Program-made: the position numbers and the translations under genes | Shown here: positions 1-3,811 of the stretch, one piece after another | Numbering within the stretch: the stretch's first letter is position 1 | Layout of the letters: each line of letters starts with the position of its first letter | The notes under the pieces: generated by a model | The model's input: the letters and a program-made list of their open reading frames with translations, nothing else | Told to the model about the DNA's origin: nothing | Database searches by the model: none | Assembly: GCA_036782715.1 (NCBI GenBank) | Contig: DAIPYN010000053.1 | Coordinates: forward strand, 1 to 6,171 | Source: UBA3478 sp036782715 | Lineage (GTDB): Bacteria; Bacteroidota; Bacteroidia; Flavobacteriales; Flavobacteriaceae | Direction: 5' to 3' | Length of the DNA stretch: 6,171 nucleotides

Positions 1-21
1 GAACTTTTCTATTACCGTTTT

Positions 22-41
22 TCTCAAACCCTCGTTTGAGA
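22..41 (-). repeat. Perfect 8-bp hairpin in the rpsJ-rplC gap
   Basis: On the minus strand TCTCAAAC, a GAGG loop and GTTTGAGA form a perfect 8-bp stem with a 4-base loop, followed by AAAAAC. The absence of a following U-tract argues against a terminator. It overlaps a tiny reading frame, ATG to TGA at 44-24 (MSQTRV), which is probably chance. It could be an RNA processing site, an mRNA-stability element, or part of a leader for the downstream ribosomal protein genes. The structure is plain in the sequence; the role is not known. Confidence 0.55.
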
Positions 42-48
42 CATGTTA

Positions 49-64
49 CGAGCACAAAGGCTCG
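49..64 (-). repeat. Small 5-bp hairpin just after rpsJ
   Basis: CGAGC and GCTCG form a 5-bp GC-rich stem around a 6-base loop (CTTTGT on the minus strand). It lies 7 bases after the rpsJ stop codon and 7 bases before the stronger hairpin at 22-41 in the direction of transcription. On its own it could be chance. Its significance comes from being paired with the second stem in an otherwise tightly packed operon. Confidence 0.35.
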
Positions 65-71
65 ATTATAA

Positions 72-377
72 TTACACCTTAATCTCTACCTCAACTCCAC
101 TAGGTAATTCTAGCTTCATAAGCGCATCAATCGTTTTCGAAGATGAACTATAGATATCTAGAAGCCTCTTGTAAGAGCTTAACTGAAACTGCTCACGAGA
201 TTTTTTGTTCACGTGAGGAGAACGAAGTACAGTAAAGATTTTTTTATTCGTTGGCAGCGGAATAGGACCGGTAACAATAGCACCAGTAGTTTTCACTGTC
301 TTAACAATCTTATCGGCAGATTTATCTACCAAATTATGATCGTATGATTTTAGTTTAATTCTAATTTTTTGGCTCAT
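72..377 (-). CDS. rpsJ: 30S ribosomal protein uS10 (NusE)
   Basis: Complete 101-residue uS10, the usual length for the family (103 in E. coli). It sits in the 30S head; the same protein, as NusE, joins NusB in transcription antitermination. Clear family signatures are IRIKLKSYDH (residues 5-14), GPIPLPTNK (37-45) and the loop SPHVNKKSREQF (53-64), where the valine whose change has been tied to tetracycline resistance in other bacteria is intact (V56). The chosen start is the only sensible one: ATG, 12 bases after the fusA stop, with no Shine-Dalgarno motif (TCTATCAAAGCT precedes it). In E. coli rpsJ opens a separate operon; here it follows fusA directly, so it is almost certainly co-transcribed with the str genes. 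Identification is secure. Confidence 0.98.
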   Translation of the reverse strand: MSQKIRIKLKSYDHNLVDKSADKIVKTVKTTGAIVTGPIPLPTNKKIFTVLRSPHVNKKSREQFQLSSYKRLLDIYSSSSKTIDALMKLELPSGVEVEIKV

Positions 378-389
378 AGCTTTGATAGA

Positions 390-2513
390 TTAATTATCTC
401 CTTTAGTTGCCTTAATAACTTCCTCAGAAATATTCGAAGGTGTTTCGGCATAGTGCGAGAACTCCATAGTAGAAGTAGCTCTACCCGATGAAAGGGTACG
501 TAAAGAAGTTACATATCCAAACATTTCTGAAAGTGGAACAGAAGCCTTAACTACTTTAGAACCAGCTCTATCATCCATCGAGTTCACTTGACCACGACGA
601 CGGTTAAGGTCCCCAACGATATCACCCATGTTCTCTTCAGGAGTTAAAACCTCAAGCTTCATAATTGGCTCAAGAATAACAGCCTTGGCTGAACGCGCAG
701 ATTCTTTGTAACCAAGCTTAGCAGCTAGTTCGAAAGAAAGTTGATCCGAATCCACTGGGTGGAAAGAACCATCCTTAAGCGTAATCTTCATACTATCCAT
801 CTCGAAACCAGCTAAAGGACCATTCTTCATAGCCTCTTTGAAACCTTTCTCAACAGAAGGAATAAATTCTTTAGGTACGTTACCACCTTTTACTTCATTG
901 ACAAACTCAAGGCCTGATTTACCTTCTTCAGCAGGCTCAATGGTAAATACGATATCCGCAAATTTACCACGACCACCCGTTTGCTTTTTGTAAACCTCAC
1001 GGTGATTTGCTTTCTGAGTAATTGCTTCTTTGTACTCAACCTGTGGTTGACCTTGATTTACCTCAACTTTAAACTCGCGACGTAAACGGTCTACAATAAT
1101 ATCTAAGTGAAGCTCACCCATACCAGAAATAATCGTCTGACCTGATGCCTCATCTGTTTTCACCTGGAAGGTAGGATCTTCTTCAGCTAATTTAGCTAAA
1201 GCCATACCCAACTTATCAACGTCAGCCTTAGTCTTTGGCTCAACAGCGATACCGATTACCGGATCAGGGAAAACCATACTTTCAAGTACGATTGGGTTCT
1301 TTTCATCAGAAAGGGTATCACCCGTTTTGATATCCTTAAAACCTACAGCAGCTCCAATATCACCAGCAGAAATTGATTCGATCGCATTTTGCTTGTTCGA
1401 GTGCATTTGGTAGATACGCGAAATACGTTCTTTGTTACCCGAACGATTGTTTAAAACATAAGAACCAGCATTCAGAGTACCCGAATAAGCTCTAAAGAAT
1501 GCCAAACGACCTACGAAAGGATCAGTTGCAATCTTAAAGGCTAGAGCTGAAAATGGCTCTTTAGGATCTGGCTTACGCGCAATCTCTTCATCAGTGTTCG
1601 GATTTGTTCCTATAATCGCCTCCTTATCTAGAGGTGAAGGAAGATAACGACAAACCGCATCAAGAAGGAACTGAACCCCTTTGTTTTTGAATGAAGAACC
1701 ACAAACCATTGGGATGATGCTCATGTCCATTACGGCAGCACGAAGCGCGGCATGTACCTCTTCTTCTGTGATAGAATCTTCGTCTTCGAAGAATTTCTCC
1801 ATTAGATTTTCATCATACTCAGCGACAGCTTCGATAAGCTCTGCACGATATTGACGAACTTCGTCTTCCATATCGGCAGGAATATCGATGACATCAAAGG
1901 TTGATCCGAAATTATCATCATGCCATACAATCGCACGATTCTTAACTAAGTCAACAATACCTCTAAAATCAGCTTCTTCACCAATCGGTAATACGATAGG
2001 AACAGCATTCGACTTTAGCATCTCTCGAACCTGAGTACAAACTGCCAAAAAATTTGAACCCTGACGGTCCATTTTGTTGACAAACCCCATACGAGGTACC
2101 TTGTAATTATCTGCAAGTCTCCAGTTAGTCTCTGATTGAGGCTCTACACCGTCAACCGCACTAAACAAGAATACAAGACCATCTAATACACGAAGCGAAC
2201 GGTTCACCTCAACAGTAAAGTCAACGTGACCGGGAGTATCGATGATGTTAAAATGATATCCTTTAGAATCATCGGTAAGCTGACCATTTTCTGTTGGGAA
2301 ATTCCAAGTACAAGTTGTTGCAGCAGAAGTAATAGTAATACCTCTCTCCTGCTCTTGTTCCATCCAGTCCATGGTAGCAGCACCATCGTGAACTTCACCA
2401 ATCTTGTGACTTACCCCAGTATAAAATAATATACGTTCAGTGGTAGTTGTTTTACCTGCATCAATGTGAGCAGCAATACCAATATTTCTAGTGAATTTTA
2501 AATCTCTTGCCAT
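390..2513 (-). CDS. fusA: Translation elongation factor G (EF-G)
   Basis: Complete 707-residue EF-G, the GTPase that drives tRNA-mRNA translocation and, with RRF, ribosome recycling. GTPase motifs are intact: P-loop AHIDAGKTT (15-23), switch I ending in QERGITI (55-61), DTPGH (92-96) and NKMD (146-149). Domain II follows at roughly 315-415. Domain III carries GMGELHLDI. Domain IV has TGGRGKFAD and the tip loop HPVDSDQ, whose histidine (585) matches the conserved decoding-site-contacting residue. Domain V ends the protein. Between switch I and DTPGH there is a slightly extended stretch (about 72-88, FPTENG to KGYHF), which I believe is common in Bacteroidota EF-G. Canonical EF-G, rather than an EF-G2 paralogue, is supported by the motifs and the str-operon location. 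The start is ATG, 6 bases after the rpsG stop, without a Shine-Dalgarno motif. Confidence 0.98.
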   Translation of the reverse strand: MARDLKFTRNIGIAAHIDAGKTTTTERILFYTGVSHKIGEVHDGAATMDWMEQEQERGITITSAATTCTWNFPTENGQLTDDSKGYHFNIIDTPGHVDFTVEVNRSLRVLDGLVFLFSAVDGVEPQSETNWRLADNYKVPRMGFVNKMDRQGSNFLAVCTQVREMLKSNAVPIVLPIGEEADFRGIVDLVKNRAIVWHDDNFGSTFDVIDIPADMEDEVRQYRAELIEAVAEYDENLMEKFFEDEDSITEEEVHAALRAAVMDMSIIPMVCGSSFKNKGVQFLLDAVCRYLPSPLDKEAIIGTNPNTDEEIARKPDPKEPFSALAFKIATDPFVGRLAFFRAYSGTLNAGSYVLNNRSGNKERISRIYQMHSNKQNAIESISAGDIGAAVGFKDIKTGDTLSDEKNPIVLESMVFPDPVIGIAVEPKTKADVDKLGMALAKLAEEDPTFQVKTDEASGQTIISGMGELHLDIIVDRLRREFKVEVNQGQPQVEYKEAITQKANHREVYKKQTGGRGKFADIVFTIEPAEEGKSGLEFVNEVKGGNVPKEFIPSVEKGFKEAMKNGPLAGFEMDSMKITLKDGSFHPVDSDQLSFELAAKLGYKESARSAKAVILEPIMKLEVLTPEENMGDIVGDLNRRRGQVNSMDDRAGSKVVKASVPLSEMFGYVTSLRTLSSGRATSTMEFSHYAETPSNISEEVIKATKGDN

Positions 2514-2519
2514 GTCTGA

Positions 2520-2996
2520 TTAGAATCTAAAATGTGAGAACGCTTTGTTAGCCTCAGCCATTTTGTGAGTATCCATACGCTTCTTAACTGCAGCACCTTC
2601 TTCTTTCGCCGCAGCAAGAATTTCAGAAGCTAATTTTTGAGCCATTGACTTCTCGTTACGCTTTCTTGCATAACTAATCAACCACTTCATAGCAGTAGAA
2701 ATTTTACGATCAGGACGAATAGGCATAGGAATCTGAAATGTTGCTCCACCAACACGACGACTACGTACTTCTACGTGCGGCATCACATTAGATAAAGCAT
2801 CTTTCCAAAGCTCTAATGCTGATTTTTCTTCATCAGTTTTTTTCTGATCTACAATGTCCATTGCATCATAAAAAATGCGGAAGGCAACAGATTTCTTACC
2901 ATCCCACATCATCATATTAACGAAACGTGTAACTAATTGATCTCCGAATCTAGGATCTGGGAGGATCGGACGTTTTTTTGCTTGTCTTTTTCTCAT
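2520..2996 (-). CDS. rpsG: 30S ribosomal protein uS7
   Basis: Complete 158-residue uS7, the primary 16S rRNA-binding protein that nucleates assembly of the 30S head and lies near the mRNA exit channel and E site. Signatures: an N-terminal basic arm, then LPDPRFGD (12-19), VNMMMWDGKK (26-35), the beta-hairpin VEVRSRRVGGATFQIP (75-90), and the C-terminal helix ending KMAEANKAFSHFRF, which matches the family's usual MAEANKAF ending. Length is the family norm. The ATG lies 21 bases after the rpsL stop codon and 6 bases separate its own stop from fusA, so it is co-transcribed with both. No Shine-Dalgarno sequence precedes the start. In E. coli uS7 is the autoregulator of the str operon by binding the rpsL-rpsG spacer; the 21-base spacer here is too short to hold a comparable structure, so that mode of control is unlikely. 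Confidence 0.98.
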   Translation of the reverse strand: MRKRQAKKRPILPDPRFGDQLVTRFVNMMMWDGKKSVAFRIFYDAMDIVDQKKTDEEKSALELWKDALSNVMPHVEVRSRRVGGATFQIPMPIRPDRKISTAMKWLISYARKRNEKSMAQKLASEILAAAKEEGAAVKKRMDTHKMAEANKAFSHFRF

Positions 2997-3017
2997 CGTA
3001 CTTGCGTCTTTTCAGAA

Positions 3018-3392
3018 CTACTTTTTAGGACGCTTTGCGCCGTATTTTGAACGTCGTTGTGTACGACCCTGTACACCTGCGGTGTCAAGGGCTCCTCTAA
3101 CAATGTGATAACGAACTCCAGGTAAGTCCTTAACACGTCCACCTCGTACCAATACTATCGAGTGCTCTTGGAGATTATGTCCCTCTCCTGGAATGTACGC
3201 GTTAACCTCTTTTCCGTTGGTTAATCTTACCCTAGCTACCTTTCTCATTGCTGAATTAGGTTTCTTTGGCGTGGTAGTGTACACACGTGTACACACACCT
3301 CTACGTTGGGGACAAGAATCCAAAGCAGCCGATTTGCTCTTCTTGGCAATCGAGTGTCTACCTTTTCTTACTAATTGTGAAATTGTTGGCAT
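3018..3392 (-). CDS. rpsL: 30S ribosomal protein uS12
   Basis: Complete 124-residue uS12, the same length as E. coli RpsL, and the first gene of the operon. It lies at the decoding centre and influences accuracy. Diagnostic segments are CPQRRGVCTRVYTTTPKKPNS (from residue 27), GEGHNLQEHS (69-78) and GGRVKDLPGVRYH (84-96). The lysines at positions 43 and 88 (Met counted as 1), the classic streptomycin-resistance sites, are both unchanged. D89, the residue methylthiolated by RimO in many bacteria, is present. The ATG at 3392 gives the standard MPTISQLVRKGR start. An AGGAG lies 12 bases upstream, farther than normal Shine-Dalgarno spacing, and AGAAG ends 2 bases before the ATG. A good Bacteroidota promoter lies at 3424-3454, implying a leader of about 25 bases. 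Confidence 0.98.
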   Translation of the reverse strand: MPTISQLVRKGRHSIAKKSKSAALDSCPQRRGVCTRVYTTTPKKPNSAMRKVARVRLTNGKEVNAYIPGEGHNLQEHSIVLVRGGRVKDLPGVRYHIVRGALDTAGVQGRTQRRSKYGAKRPKK

Positions 3393-3406
3393 TCTTCTAG
3401 TTTACT

Positions 3407-3419
3407 CCTAATTTTTAGG
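3407..3419 (-). repeat. Short palindrome in the rpsL leader
   Basis: CCTAA, TTT and TTAGG form a 5-bp stem with a 3-base loop just downstream of the rpsL -7 box, so it covers the expected transcription start and early leader. It may be chance given its size, but the AGGAG overlapping its edge is the only Shine-Dalgarno-like sequence upstream of any start in this operon. Confidence 0.25.
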
Positions 3420-3423
3420 GCTG

Positions 3424-3454
3424 CAAATGTATTCATTAATTATTGAAAATCAAA
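3424..3454 (-). promoter_or_regulatory. rpsL (str-S10) promoter of Bacteroidota type
   Basis: Read on the minus strand, TTTG (3454-3451), 19 bases and TACATTTG (3431-3424) match the Bacteroidota housekeeping-sigma consensus TTTG / TAnnTTTG at its preferred spacing, with no mismatch. The -7 box ends 31 bases before the rpsL ATG, so transcription should start about 25 bases before the gene. This promoter probably drives rpsL-rpsG-fusA-rpsJ and whatever ribosomal genes continue past the window. Confidence 0.85.
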
Positions 3455-3541
3455 TCGAAGCAAAAGAATTTTGAAATTAAATGATTTTAGCGCCATCCAA
3501 AACCTAAAACCTCCCGCCCTATTTATGCTAACTATGACATA

Positions 3542-3578
3542 CCTTACTGTTAAGGATGGTTATCGATGCTTAACCTTA
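3542..3578. repeat. Overlapping short inverted and direct repeats
   Basis: CCTTA-CTGT-TAAGG (3542-3555) and GGTTA, 8 bases, TAACC (3558-3575) are neighbouring 5-bp stems. ACCTTAC is repeated directly at 3541-3547 and 3573-3579, so the first TAAGG could pair with either CCTTA copy, giving two mutually exclusive folds. Each element is weak alone. It is listed because it adjoins the stronger hairpins at 3591-3716. Confidence 0.3.
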
Positions 3579-3590
3579 CAATACAAAATC

Positions 3591-3619
3591 TATTCAGTAA
3601 AAGAACTATCTACTGAATA
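3591..3619. repeat. Perfect 9-bp inverted repeat
   Basis: TATTCAGTA (3591-3599) and TACTGAATA (3611-3619) are exact reverse complements around an 11-base loop. No T-run follows on either strand, so an intrinsic terminator is unlikely. It is about 190 bases upstream of the receptor ATG and about 140 bases behind the rpsL promoter. It could be a protein-binding operator with two half-sites centred about two helical turns apart (20 bases), or a hairpin in an RNA. Confidence 0.5.
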
Positions 3620-3620
3620 A

Positions 3621-3642
3621 GGATTTGATACCCGTCAAATTT
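3621..3642. repeat. 6-bp hairpin next to the 9-bp inverted repeat
   Basis: ATTTGA (3623-3628) and TCAAAT (3635-3640) pair perfectly; as plus-strand RNA, G-U pairs could add two outer pairs and one inner pair, leaving a loop of about 4 bases. It begins only two bases after the preceding inverted repeat, so the two would stack as consecutive stems in a transcript. Confidence 0.35.
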
Positions 3643-3670
3643 CATCGTTTACGGAAGAGAATCCTAAAAA

Positions 3671-3716
3671 TTATTGAAACCCAAAAAAGCTTGTTACCGA
3701 ATTATAGTTTCAATAA
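3671..3716. repeat. Perfect 10-bp inverted repeat with A-rich flank
   Basis: TTATTGAAAC (3671-3680) and GTTTCAATAA (3707-3716) are exact reverse complements separated by 26 bases. The outer flanks are A-rich on both sides; on the minus strand the second arm is followed by TTTTTAGG, and on the plus strand by AAAA. That gives a weak resemblance to a minus-strand terminator, but the stem is AT-rich, the loop is long, and no minus-strand gene lies upstream to be terminated. The role is unknown. Confidence 0.5.
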
Positions 3717-3727
3717 AAAATGAAAGA

Positions 3728-3741
3728 AATATGTACATATT
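3728..3741. repeat. Perfect 14-bp palindrome upstream of the receptor promoter
   Basis: AATATGTACATATT is a perfect, spacer-free palindrome ending 70 bases before the receptor ATG and 11 bases upstream of the candidate -33 box. A symmetric site in this place is what a dimeric DNA-binding regulator would use. AT-rich DNA makes short palindromes common, but 14 uninterrupted bases is less so. No regulator gene is in the window. Confidence 0.4.
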
Positions 3742-3752
3742 ATGCAGCTTCT

Positions 3753-3782
3753 TTTGGAATGTTAACATAATTTTTAGATTTT
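3753..3782 (+). promoter_or_regulatory. Candidate promoter for the susC-like gene
   Basis: TTTG (3753-3756), 18 bases and TAGATTTT (3775-3782) fit the Bacteroidota TTTG / TAnnTTTG pattern with one mismatch, the final G of the -7 box. Transcription would start near 3789, leaving a leader of about 22 bases, similar to that of rpsL. Other weak matches were inspected and were worse in spacing or sequence. A start farther upstream, which would put the hairpin cluster in the leader, cannot be excluded. Confidence 0.4.
3759..3768. repeat. 10-bp palindrome in the candidate promoter spacer
   Basis: ATGTTAACAT is a perfect palindrome lying between the candidate -33 and -7 boxes of the receptor gene. 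A protein bound there would compete with RNA polymerase. It is centred about 29 bases, close to three helical turns, from the 14-bp palindrome at 3728-3741, and both contain ATGT/ACAT arms. Chance is a real alternative. Confidence 0.3.
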
Positions 3783-3811
3783 AGCATTTCGCTAATTCAA
3801 ATAACTTAAAA

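Larger units (their letters stand above)
1..71 (-). other. rpsJ to rplC (presumed) intergenic gap, structured
   Basis: This is the non-coding stretch after the rpsJ stop codon, read on the minus strand. In Bacteroidota the gene after rpsJ is normally rplC (uL3), but no uL3-like start is visible, so that gene must begin beyond position 1. The gap is therefore at least 71 bases, against 6 to 21 bases between the other genes of the operon. It contains two hairpins, at 49-64 and 22-41. No T-run follows either one on the minus strand, so they do not look like intrinsic terminators. I found no TAnnTTTG-type promoter here. A regulatory or processing role is inference. Confidence 0.6.
3393..3811. other. 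Divergent intergenic region between rpsL and the susC-like gene
   Basis: This 419-base AT-rich gap separates two divergent genes. Going left to right it contains the rpsL leader and promoter (3393-3454), a featureless AT-rich part (about 3455-3540), a cluster of inverted repeats (about 3542-3716), and the presumed receptor promoter with nearby palindromes (3728-3782). I saw no tRNA, no insertion-sequence ends and no convincing gene. The only plus-strand frame of note is a 31-codon ORF at 3525-3620, which I do not support as a gene. Confidence 0.7.

Noticed and set aside
24..44. Minus-strand six-residue frame MSQTRV as a leader peptide for the downstream ribosomal genes
   Set aside because: Very short and overlaps the perfect hairpin; no regulatory codon run and no terminator-like partner structure can be seen. 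Mentioned only as part of the gap finding.
2204..2429. Overlapping open frames of about 65 codons on both strands
   Set aside because: They lie wholly inside fusA in other frames, in a region that encodes the intact EF-G GTPase motifs; their predicted peptides show no family features.
3129..3266. Streptomycin-resistance-type changes in rpsL
   Set aside because: Both key lysines (43 and 88 with Met as 1) are unchanged, so the gene looks wild-type.
3193..3411. Plus-strand open frame of 72 codons
   Set aside because: Antisense to rpsL and its promoter-proximal leader; the hydrophobic look comes from the complement of basic ribosomal codons.
3525..3620. 31-codon plus-strand frame (starts MLTMTYLTVKDG) in the intergenic region
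   Set aside because: Too short to judge, no recognisable motif, no promoter found upstream, and its end coincides with the 9-bp inverted repeat, so structure explains the conservation-like look better.
3671..3716. Intrinsic terminator between the divergent genes
   Set aside because: The stem is AT-rich with a 26-base loop, and both flanking genes are transcribed away from it, so nothing would need terminating here.
3749..3756. TTCTTTTG as a -7 box for the receptor gene
   Set aside because: The second base differs from TAnnTTTG and no TTG lies 17-23 bases upstream; the TTTG within it works better as a -33 box for TAGATTTT at 3775.
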